Below, one piece after another: positions 1 through 5,439 of a DNA stretch of 6,086 nt. Origin of the DNA: Candidatus Kaiserbacteria bacterium (GTDB lineage: Bacteria; Patescibacteriota; Minisyncoccia; Phycocordibacterales; UBA2100); the NCBI GenBank assembly GCA_019247335.1, contig JAFAPB010000039.1, positions 1 to 6,086 on the forward strand, in the 5' to 3' direction. The stretch's first letter is position 1, and every line of letters starts with the position of its first letter. Both the position numbers and the translations under genes were made by a program. Under the pieces are notes generated by a model. That model was not told the origin of the DNA and made no database searches. It saw only the letters and a program-made list of their open reading frames with translations.

Positions 1-41
1 ACAATGCCAAAAAAAACGATCATCGTCTGCTGAAGATCCAT
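1..41 (-). CDS. Possible 5' end of a minus-strand gene (partial, alternative to the plus-strand tail)
   Basis: On the minus strand an ATG at 41-39 opens a frame to the window edge reading MDLQQTMIVFFGI, which would suit the start of a membrane or exported protein. Seven bases before it is TATACT (54-49), the same spacing seen before dnaJ. It follows directly after the terminator of the gene at 121-936, a sensible place for a new transcription unit. No -35 hexamer or Shine-Dalgarno sequence is visible. It overlaps the plus-strand reading of 3-104, and probably only one of them is real. Thirteen codons cannot decide. Confidence 0.3.
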   Translation of the reverse strand, partial: MDLQQTMIVFFGI

Positions 42-104
42 CGCTACAAGTATACCGACAAAAAGAACGAACCGGCGGGCGAAAACCCACCGGTTCGGCA
101 GTAA
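3..104 (+). CDS. Possible 3' end of a plus-strand gene (partial)
   Basis: An open frame enters from the left edge and stops at TAA (102-104). It encodes 33 hydrophilic, Lys/Arg-rich residues ending in ENPPVRQ, which could be the C-terminal tail of a protein convergent with the gene at 121-936. No domain can be recognised from so little. The terminator hairpin at 68-97 lies inside this frame. A competing reading of the same DNA is the 5' end of a minus-strand gene starting at ATG 41-39. A 33-codon open frame arises easily by chance, so this call is weak. Confidence 0.3.
   Translation, partial: NAKKNDHRLLKIHRYKYTDKKNEPAGENPPVRQ
60..97 (-). terminator. Intrinsic (rho-independent) terminator of the HDO-like gene
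   Basis: Read on the minus strand, bases 97-68 form a GC-rich hairpin: 8 paired bases, one mismatch (89/76), 3 more G-C pairs and a 6-base loop. It is followed at once by the T-rich run TTCTTTTT (67-60). The hairpin begins 24 bases after the stop codon at 121. On the plus strand no T-run follows, so the terminator appears to act in the minus direction only. Confidence 0.8.
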
Positions 105-120
105 CAGCATGGCCGAGAAG

Positions 121-936
121 CTACTCGGCGGCGATACGCATGGCCGCGTAGCGCGCTTCGACCGCGTCGGCGGCGACGCCGAACATCCGGATGCCCTTGA
201 TGACGAGCGCCTCGATGTCGGTGGCGTCTTCTTCGGAGCCATCGGCTTTCGGCGGCTGATACGCACGGGCGAAATCGAGCACGATCTCTTCGTGCGAGGG
301 TTCGCCATCGTGCGGGATGGTGTGAACTTCCATCCAGATCGCGCGTGTGTTGCTGAAGAGATCGGTGTACGCGCGGGCATGAGCCAGCGTGTCTCCGAGC
401 TCCTCCGCGATGAACTCCGTCGAAGCGAGTACGGCGAAGAATGCGACGAGGCTTTCGACGCGGGTCGCGTCGGTAAGCGCCTGCACCTCGGGCGTTGTCA
501 CCTGCGAGTCGAGTTCCGCCTCCGTGAGGCCGAGACGCTTCGCGTCGGCGCGCCAGTGATGCGAGTGACGCTTTTCGTCCTTCTGCATTTCCTGCAGGTT
601 CTCACGAGCCCCTTCGAAAACGCCGACGATCTCGCTATCTGCGAGGCGCTTGATGGTGCGAGCAGACTCGATCAGCGTTCGCCGTGTCGTGGACTGTCCG
701 AACTTGACATTCAGCGGCTCGCGCGGGAGACCGGCCGAATTCGCTCGGTTGTCGATCGCGACCTCAAAGTCCCGCGTGAACGGCCAGAAACCGAGCGACA
801 GCGCACGCGCTGCATCGAGGTCACCGGCCACGCAGCGCTGGATCAGTGACGAGCTCGATACGGTCTCGTGCGCGGCAGCCTTAAGCCGCTCCATGTTGAA
901 GTAGCGGCCGTCATCGGCATGAAACAAACTGGGCAT
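121..936 (-). CDS. Heme-oxygenase-like / TenA-PqqC-type helical bundle protein (putative metal-binding oxidase, function unknown)
   Basis: The product has 271 residues. ATG 936 is chosen because GGAGG (949-945) sits 8 bases before it. A longer frame to 1017 would run through the promoter. The chain is mostly helical, with no signal peptide or membrane segment. It follows the layout of heme-oxygenase-like proteins: LIQRCVAGDL (31-40) then FWPFTRDFEVAI (50-61), like the usual 'G.L......YPFV..F' start; HSHHWRADAKRLGL (124-137), like the usual 'H..LW..FA..LGL'; TPEVQALTDA (148-157); and a later helix with E174. Candidate metal ligands are E112 or E116, H124, E174, H205, H209/D210 and H215. If these bind two irons, the protein could be a diiron oxygenase like CADD or other HDO enzymes, but TenA-like members without metal also exist. 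Substrate unknown. It appears monocistronic, with its own promoter and terminator. The fold is a pattern match by eye, so an unrelated helical protein remains possible. Confidence 0.72.
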   Translation of the reverse strand: MPSLFHADDGRYFNMERLKAAAHETVSSSSLIQRCVAGDLDAARALSLGFWPFTRDFEVAIDNRANSAGLPREPLNVKFGQSTTRRTLIESARTIKRLADSEIVGVFEGARENLQEMQKDEKRHSHHWRADAKRLGLTEAELDSQVTTPEVQALTDATRVESLVAFFAVLASTEFIAEELGDTLAHARAYTDLFSNTRAIWMEVHTIPHDGEPSHEEIVLDFARAYQPPKADGSEEDATDIEALVIKGIRMFGVAADAVEARYAAMRIAAE

Positions 937-944
937 TCTCGTGT

Positions 945-949
945 CCTCC
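945..949 (-). promoter_or_regulatory. Shine-Dalgarno sequence of the HDO-like gene
   Basis: GGAGG on the minus strand is 8 bases before ATG 936. It is the only well-placed strong Shine-Dalgarno sequence in the window and fixes this start over the upstream in-frame alternative at 1017. Confidence 0.8.
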
Positions 950-988
950 GGGTTGCCTTTCGTGCCCCAACTATGAGGCCTATTTAAT

Positions 989-1017
989 ACTGTAACACGA
1001 AAGTATGAAAATATCAA
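989..1017 (-). promoter_or_regulatory. Promoter of the HDO-like gene (extended -10)
   Basis: On the minus strand, -35 TTGATA (1017-1012) is separated by exactly 17 bases from -10 TACAGT (994-989), which is preceded by TG plus one base, the extended -10 element. Transcription would begin near 982, giving a leader of about 45 bases that carries the Shine-Dalgarno sequence. The surrounding DNA is visibly AT-rich compared with the flanking genes. No operator repeats are seen. Confidence 0.6.
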
Positions 1018-1041
1018 GAAGGCAGGCTCACCTGTGGATAT

Positions 1042-1512
1042 CTATCGGCGCGCTAAAACGAGCAAAATGAATGCGCCGATGAGCCAGAATACCCAGTAGC
1101 TCGCCCCGAATAGTGCTGAGACCATTGCACCGGGATGCCAGACTGCGAGCAGTGCCGCTACCTGCAGCCAAGAGACGATCAGTACGACGCTGAAGGCGAT
1201 CCCGCACATAAGGGCTTGAAGAACGCGACCCCGGTCGCCCCCGTATGACGAGATCATTCGATGGATTAGGATAAAGAGGAGGACCGCGATAAGCGCAAAC
1301 AGCAGCGCCCGGCCGACGGTTGGTGAGAGGCTTTTAAACATCGATGACATCAGGGGACTTTGCAAAAGAAGGCCGTACAGCAGCACCGCGATCGGAAGCG
1401 CGAGGGATGCGGCGATAGCACGTGAAGCACCACCTCGATAAGCGTCGAGCGTGACTAAAAGGAGAACAATAGCGATGATGATCCAGTCGAGCGGTATCGC
1501 CGCAAAGTTCAT
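1042..1512 (-). CDS. CvpA-like small integral membrane protein
   Basis: This 156-residue, very hydrophobic protein has about five membrane segments, near residues 9-24, 31-50, 66-85, 99-123 and 132-154. The N-terminus, PLDWIIIAIVLLLVTLDAYRGG, has the typical CvpA opening: an Asp before the first helix, then a Tyr-Arg-Gly turn. CvpA was named for colicin V production in Escherichia coli, and its biochemical role is not settled. The family match is by eye and rests mainly on the N-terminal half. The ATG at 1512 lies 16 bases after the dnaJ stop. It has no Shine-Dalgarno sequence, but TATACT sits 6 bases before it, so the gene may be read both from the dnaJ transcript and from its own leaderless mRNA. 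The protein ends in the basic tail LARR. It may be simply an uncharacterised membrane protein. Confidence 0.7.
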   Translation of the reverse strand: MNFAAIPLDWIIIAIVLLLVTLDAYRGGASRAIAASLALPIAVLLYGLLLQSPLMSSMFKSLSPTVGRALLFALIAVLLFILIHRMISSYGGDRGRVLQALMCGIAFSVVLIVSWLQVAALLAVWHPGAMVSALFGASYWVFWLIGAFILLVLARR

Positions 1513-1518
1513 TACGCA

Positions 1519-1524
1519 AGTATA
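1519..1524 (-). promoter_or_regulatory. -10 box TATACT, candidate leaderless promoter of the CvpA-like gene
   Basis: TATACT (1524-1519) matches the TATAAT consensus at 5 of 6 bases and is 6 bases from the ATG at 1512, placing the expected transcription start on or next to the start codon. It lies wholly within the 16-base gap after dnaJ. No -35 hexamer is seen at 16-18 bases upstream, inside the dnaJ 3' end. Confidence 0.4.
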
Positions 1525-1528
1525 GCGC

Positions 1529-2596
1529 TTAGAGGCCTTCCCCGCGCAGCTTTTCCACTATCTCTCTGGCCGATTTTGAGAGCTTCTTCGGGAACTGGAT
1601 ATCAATACGGACCAAGAGATCACCACGCGAATTGCGTCCGAACGGTACGCCCTCGCCTTTTACGCGCACGATCTCGCCATGCGTCACCCCGGCGGGAATT
1701 TCAATCATGGTCTCGCCATCGAGCGTGCGGACGCGGTAAGCGCCACCGAGAAGCGCGTCTGTGAGCTTCACCGGCAGAATCGTGAGCAAGTTGTTGCCTT
1801 CGCGCGAGAATGATGCGTCGCGCTTCACATGCACTTTCACGTAGAGGTCACCTGCCGCTGCGCCCGAGAGCGCCTCGCCCTTGCCCGGCATACGGATCAT
1901 TTCGCCGTCAGAAATACCGGAAGGCACGACAATATGAATCTCTTCCTCCTTGCGTACGACGCCTTCGCCGCGGCAGTTCGAGCACGGCGTCTCGGGCACT
2001 TCTCCCCTGCCGTGGCAGCGAGGGCACGGGCGGCTGGTCGAGATCGCGCCAAAAAACGAATTGCGCGTCTCGCGGATCTCGCCCTTGCCGTTGCAGGTAG
2101 GACAGCTCGACATTTTGGTGCCCTTCTGCGCGCCGCTCCCGCCGCAAACGTCACACGTGCCGGTCTTTGTGATGATCACGCGACGCTCGGCGCCGAAAAC
2201 CGATTCTTTGAAGGAGAGTTCGATGTCGATGGAGATATCACGACCGCGTCTCGTGCTGGCGCCGCCGCCGAAAATGTCACCAAAAATATCGCCGAGATCG
2301 AATTCGAATGCCTGACCGTCGAAACCTTGCCCGTTGAACCCTTGGAAATTGGAAAAGTCGAAGCCGCCGAAGCCCTGAGGCCCGCCGCCCGCGAACGTTT
2401 TGCCGTATGTGTCGTATTCCGCTCGGCGTTTCCTGTCGGAGAGGACCGCGTATGCTTCGCTCACTTCCTTGAATTTGGCCTCGTCACCGCCCTTTTTGTC
2501 GGGATGATACTTCTGCGCAAGCTTACGGAACGCCTTTTTGACGTCGTCGTCGCTCGCGGTCTTTTCGATCCCGAGTATCTGATAGTAATCCTTCAT
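1529..2596 (-). CDS. dnaJ: Chaperone protein DnaJ (Hsp40, type I)
   Basis: DnaJ is the cytoplasmic co-chaperone that binds unfolded proteins, passes them to DnaK and stimulates its ATPase. From ATG 2596 it has 355 residues, slightly short of the usual 370-380. All type I domains are present: J domain at 1-65 with HPD at 31-33; a Gly/Phe-rich linker at about 66-113 including the repeated DIFG motif (103-110); a zinc domain with four CxxCxGxG repeats, cysteines 148/151, 165/168, 191/194 and 205/208, enough for two zinc ions; and the C-terminal substrate-binding domains (about 213-340). Longer starts at 2626 or 2614 would add residues before the conserved MKDYYQILG opening, and AGGTGA (2621-2616) is one base from ATG 2614, too close to serve it. 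It stands 36 bases after the phosphotransferase gene and has its own TATAAT box there, so it may be expressed separately as well as with dnaK. Confidence 0.97.
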   Translation of the reverse strand: MKDYYQILGIEKTASDDDVKKAFRKLAQKYHPDKKGGDEAKFKEVSEAYAVLSDRKRRAEYDTYGKTFAGGGPQGFGGFDFSNFQGFNGQGFDGQAFEFDLGDIFGDIFGGGASTRRGRDISIDIELSFKESVFGAERRVIITKTGTCDVCGGSGAQKGTKMSSCPTCNGKGEIRETRNSFFGAISTSRPCPRCHGRGEVPETPCSNCRGEGVVRKEEEIHIVVPSGISDGEMIRMPGKGEALSGAAAGDLYVKVHVKRDASFSREGNNLLTILPVKLTDALLGGAYRVRTLDGETMIEIPAGVTHGEIVRVKGEGVPFGRNSRGDLLVRIDIQFPKKLSKSAREIVEKLRGEGL

Positions 2597-2603
2597 GGCG
2601 CGT

Positions 2604-2631
2604 ATTATATGCATTTCACCTGCCAAGTCAC
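2604..2631 (-). promoter_or_regulatory. Candidate promoter of dnaJ placing transcription start at the ATG
   Basis: A perfect -10 hexamer, TATAAT (2609-2604), lies 7 bases before the dnaJ ATG (2596). A partial -35, GTGACT (2631-2626, 4 of 6 consensus bases), is 16 bases upstream of it. Transcription from this promoter would begin at or within a base or so of the start codon, giving a leaderless mRNA. The whole element fits in the short gap after the stop codon of the upstream gene (2635-2633). Confidence 0.55.
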
Positions 2632-2632
2632 G

Positions 2633-3496
2633 CTACATTAAAAGATACGCGCGAATGAATCTGTCGTAGCGCCATTTTTGTATCCTTGGCCATTTGTACA
2701 TCGCGACAGCGAGCCACACGGCGCGGCCGAACTCGAGATCCTCTTTAAAGTCGGAAATCGCCGGCAATTGATGACTCGTAGCGACCTCATCGCACATTGC
2801 AAAATAACGCGCACGCTGTTCAGTTGAATATGAATACACCGCTTGGAATTCGAAATCGGGCGATGACGGAAACCAGTCGATCGTGGTGAGCGCGCTCACC
2901 GCGTCGAAGCCGAACGGCGCAACGAAGGTGTCCTCTAGATCGAGGACGCCTCCCGGCATCATGTTCGCTGGCCCCAGGTCGCCGTGCGAGAGCACGTACG
3001 GATATGCGGAGAGACGCTCGCAGGTGCGAGAGAATCGCATATCGAGCGATATGGAGTACTGCGGCAACTCCGCTCGCAGTTCGTCTACTCGAATTCCCTG
3101 CCTGAATACTGCGGGCGCGGCCGGTACCCGCGCGGAGAGCTGCGCTGCAAGGTAACGGCGTGTCACATCGATGAAGCTGTCAAAGAGCGCATCGTCGATG
3201 GCGCATTTTTCGCGGAAATTCTCGTCAAAGAGCACGCGAAACGTTTTTTCTCCGAGCGAGGTTTCGATGAAATAGGACTGTCCGCCGTGCTCTCCGGTCG
3301 CGAGAATTTTTGCAACGGGAAATCCTGCGGCCGCCATCTCACGGTGATGCTTGAGGTCGCGCTGAATAGCGCTTTTCTGTCCGATGCGGAGATACGAATC
3401 GGCGCCTTTATATACCAGGGCTTTGTGACGGCCTTCGATCTGTTGACGCGCGACGCGTTGGAAGCGCTCGCCGTTCAGTGTTATGTGTTCGGGCAC
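2633..3496 (-). CDS. Aminoglycoside phosphotransferase-fold (kinase-like) protein, substrate unknown
   Basis: This 287-residue soluble protein has the small-molecule kinase fold of the APH/choline kinase superfamily. The C-lobe shows SHGDLGPANMM (170-180): H171, catalytic D173 and metal-binding N178 of the HxDxxxxN motif. VLDLED follows (184-189), with D186 at the place of the second metal-binding Asp. In the N-lobe, HREMAAAGFPVAKILATGE (51-69) holds the helix-C glutamate E53, and the strand expected to carry the ATP-contacting lysine reads YLRIG (35-39), with Arg instead. The family phosphorylates antibiotics, choline, sugars, amino acids and sometimes proteins. Nothing here identifies the substrate, and resistance should not be assumed. 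The GTG start is 2 bases after the dnaK stop (TAAGCGTG) with no Shine-Dalgarno sequence, implying translation coupled to dnaK. dnaJ follows 36 bases later. Confidence 0.85.
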   Translation of the reverse strand: MPEHITLNGERFQRVARQQIEGRHKALVYKGADSYLRIGQKSAIQRDLKHHREMAAAGFPVAKILATGEHGGQSYFIETSLGEKTFRVLFDENFREKCAIDDALFDSFIDVTRRYLAAQLSARVPAAPAVFRQGIRVDELRAELPQYSISLDMRFSRTCERLSAYPYVLSHGDLGPANMMPGGVLDLEDTFVAPFGFDAVSALTTIDWFPSSPDFEFQAVYSYSTEQRARYFAMCDEVATSHQLPAISDFKEDLEFGRAVWLAVAMYKWPRIQKWRYDRFIRAYLLM

Positions 3497-3498
3497 GC

Positions 3499-5361
3499 TT
3501 AGGATTGTGCACCGCTCTCGCCCGTTTCGCCATCGGCGGGAGGCGAGGACTGCTCTTTTTGATTCTGCGACATTGCCTGCCCGATCGCGCTCATCGCGCT
3601 CGAAAGCGCTTCGTTAGCAGTTTTCATGGCGGCAAGATCCGTGCCATTGCGCGCAGCTTTCGCGGTGTCGATCTTCTCCTGTACGTTCTTCTTGATATCG
3701 TCGCTTACTTTGTCGCCGTAGTCCTTGAGCGCCTTTTCGGCAGTGTAAACCATCTGATCTGATGCATTCTGCGTTTCGACGAGCTCCTTTTTCTGCTTAT
3801 CGCTCTCGGCATTGGCTTCCGCATCAGTACGCATCTTTTCGATCTCGGCTTCGGAGAGCCCGGATGATGCTTCGATACGGATCGATTGCTCCTTGCCGGT
3901 CGTCTTGTCCTTTGCTTTCACGGAGAGGATGCCGTTCGCATCAATGTCGAACGTCACTTCGATCTGCGGCATGCCGCGCGGCGCCGGCGGAATGCCGTCG
4001 AGGTTGAAGCGTCCGAGGGACTTGTTGTCTCCCGCCATCGGGCGCTCGCCCTGCACGACATGTATCTCGACCGACGGCTGGTTGTCGGAGGCGGTCGAAA
4101 ATACCTGCGAGCGCGAAGTCGGGATCGTCGTGTTTCGTTCGATAAGCTTCGTCGCCACGCCGCCCATCGTCTCGATGCCGAGCGAAAGCGGGATCACATC
4201 AAGAAGCAGCACGTCTTTGACATCGCCCTGAAGGATGCCTCCCTGGATCGCCGCGCCCACGGCGACAACCTCATCAGGATTCACCCCCATATGCGGCTTT
4301 TTGCCGAAGAAGGTTTCCACCGCCTTCTGCATCGCGGGCATGCGCGTCTGACCGCCAACGAGCACGACTTCGTTTATATCGCCCACCTTGAAGGGCGACG
4401 CCTCCATGGCGCGTTTCGTGATCGAGAGCGCACGCTCGACGAACTCTCCCGCAAGCTCTTCAAGCTTCGCACGTGTCATTTTTATGAGGAGGTGTCGCGG
4501 ACCCGATGCGTCCGAAGTAATGAACGGAATATTGACCTCCGTATCGAGCGCGGTCGAAAGTTCGATCTTCGCTTTCTCGGCTGCTTCGTCGAGGCGCTGG
4601 CGCGCGAGCGGATCCTGACGCACATCGATGCCGGATTCCTTTTTGAATTCATCAGCGAGCCAGTCCATGATCTTCTGATCGATGTCCTTACCGCCGAGAT
4701 GCGCGTCGCCGTCGGTCGAACGAACCTCGATCACATCATCGCCCACTTCGAGCACGGAAATGTCGAACGTACCGCCGCCGAAGTCGAACACGACGATCTT
4801 TTCGTCCTTTTTCTTATTGAAGCCGTATGCGAGCGCGGCCGCGGTCGGCTCGTTGATGATGCGCTTCACGTCGAGCCCGGCGATCTTGCCCGCGTCTTTC
4901 GTCGCCTGGCGCTGGGTATCGTTGAAGTATGCCGGAACAGTGATGACAGCTTCGGCAATAGTTTCGCCCAGGCGCGCTTCCGCGTCCTGCTTCAATTTCT
5001 GCAGGATCATCGCTGAAACTTCCTCCGGACGATACCACTTATCGCCCATCTGTACCTCAATACCGCCGTTCGCTGCCTTACGGATCTCGAACGGGACCGC
5101 CCCTTTGTCTTTCTGCACCCCCGGCTCGTCGAAATTGTGGCCGATGAAGCGCTTGATCTGATAGACGGTGTTCTTCGGGTTGGTCACCGCCTGGCGGCGC
5201 GCGATCTGCCCGACGAGCCGCTCGCCGGTTTTCGAAATAGCGACGACAGACGGCGTCGTGCGAGCGCCTTCCGCGTTTTCGATGATCTGCGGTTCGCCGC
5301 CGGAAACGACAGCCATCGCAGAGTTCGTAGTTCCAAGATCGATTCCAAGAATTTTTGCCAT
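3499..5361 (-). CDS. dnaK: Chaperone protein DnaK (Hsp70)
   Basis: DnaK is the ATP-driven cytoplasmic chaperone that binds exposed hydrophobic stretches of clients, working with DnaJ and GrpE. This copy has 620 residues, close to the usual 610-640. The ATPase domain (about 1-380) has GIDLGTTNS (6-14), K70, E171 in NEPTAAALAYG, the phosphate loop DFGGGTFD (193-200, T198) and VLVGGQTRMP (333-342). The interdomain linker is VLLLDV (384-389), then comes the substrate-binding beta domain (to about 500) and the helical lid. The start is ATG 5361 because MAKILGIDLG is the conserved opening; a TTG four codons upstream is possible but unlikely. There is no Shine-Dalgarno sequence. The lid ends in a low-complexity Ser/Pro/Gly/Glu tail (605-620) without the usual acidic EEV-type end. 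GDAHLGG (218-224) has Ala where most DnaKs have Thr or Asn. The next gene starts 2 bases after its stop. Confidence 0.98.
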   Translation of the reverse strand: MAKILGIDLGTTNSAMAVVSGGEPQIIENAEGARTTPSVVAISKTGERLVGQIARRQAVTNPKNTVYQIKRFIGHNFDEPGVQKDKGAVPFEIRKAANGGIEVQMGDKWYRPEEVSAMILQKLKQDAEARLGETIAEAVITVPAYFNDTQRQATKDAGKIAGLDVKRIINEPTAAALAYGFNKKKDEKIVVFDFGGGTFDISVLEVGDDVIEVRSTDGDAHLGGKDIDQKIMDWLADEFKKESGIDVRQDPLARQRLDEAAEKAKIELSTALDTEVNIPFITSDASGPRHLLIKMTRAKLEELAGEFVERALSITKRAMEASPFKVGDINEVVLVGGQTRMPAMQKAVETFFGKKPHMGVNPDEVVAVGAAIQGGILQGDVKDVLLLDVIPLSLGIETMGGVATKLIERNTTIPTSRSQVFSTASDNQPSVEIHVVQGERPMAGDNKSLGRFNLDGIPPAPRGMPQIEVTFDIDANGILSVKAKDKTTGKEQSIRIEASSGLSEAEIEKMRTDAEANAESDKQKKELVETQNASDQMVYTAEKALKDYGDKVSDDIKKNVQEKIDTAKAARNGTDLAAMKTANEALSSAMSAIGQAMSQNQKEQSSPPADGETGESGAQS

Positions 5362-5393
5362 AGTAGATTTCAATAAAGATCAGTAACAGATAT

Positions 5394-5422
5394 CAAGTAC
5401 CAAGAAAAAAGCACCCTGTCAA
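5394..5422 (-). promoter_or_regulatory. Tentative dnaK promoter (consensus -35, poor -10)
   Basis: Within the 78-base gap before dnaK, the minus strand carries a perfect TTGACA (5422-5417). Seventeen bases on is TACTTG (5399-5394), preceded by TG plus one base, so an extended -10 could offset the weak hexamer. A second -35-like TTGATA (5396-5391) has only poor -10 partners. From the first pair the leader would be about 26 bases. No CIRCE inverted repeat (TTAGCACTC-N9-GAGTGCTAA) is seen, so HrcA control is not supported here. Confidence 0.35.
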
Positions 5423-5439
5423 GTTGTCGTCGGAGAGGC

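Noticed and set aside
109..849. A 246-codon plus-strand open frame antisense to the HDO-like gene
   Set aside because: The minus-strand gene has a promoter, Shine-Dalgarno sequence and terminator in the right order. The plus frame has none of these and is Arg/Glu/Asp-rich as expected of a shadow frame.
937..1017. A longer N-terminus for the HDO-like protein starting at 1017
   Set aside because: The extension runs through the AT-rich promoter and Shine-Dalgarno sequence and is not similar to the family's N-terminus.
1022..1036. Short hairpin CAGG-TGAG-CCTG after the CvpA-like gene
   Set aside because: A 4-base-pair stem with no proper T-run directly after it is too weak to call a terminator.
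2612..2626. Upstream starts for dnaJ at 2626 or 2614
   Set aside because: They add residues ahead of the conserved MKDYYQILG opening, and the AGGTGA near 2614 is one base from that ATG, too close to act as its ribosome site.
1829..2641. A 270-codon plus-strand open frame antisense to dnaJ
   Set aside because: It overlaps a clear full-length dnaJ and its residues mirror the Gly-rich and zinc repeats read backwards. No ribosome site or domain.
2633..3496. Reading the phosphotransferase as an antibiotic resistance gene
   Set aside because: Only general kinase-fold motifs are visible. The superfamily covers many substrates, and the setting beside chaperones gives no sign of a resistance cassette or mobile element.
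3886..5016. A 376-codon open frame on the plus strand antisense to dnaK
   Set aside because: Long antisense open frames over dnaK are a known by-product of its codon usage. The product is Arg/His-rich with no domain, and the sense strand is unmistakably dnaK.
5379..5391. A 13-base near-palindrome upstream of dnaK (ATCAGTAACAGAT on the plus strand)
   Set aside because: Five of six pairs match, but a motif this short is expected fairly often by chance in a 78-base gap, and it does not resemble CIRCE.
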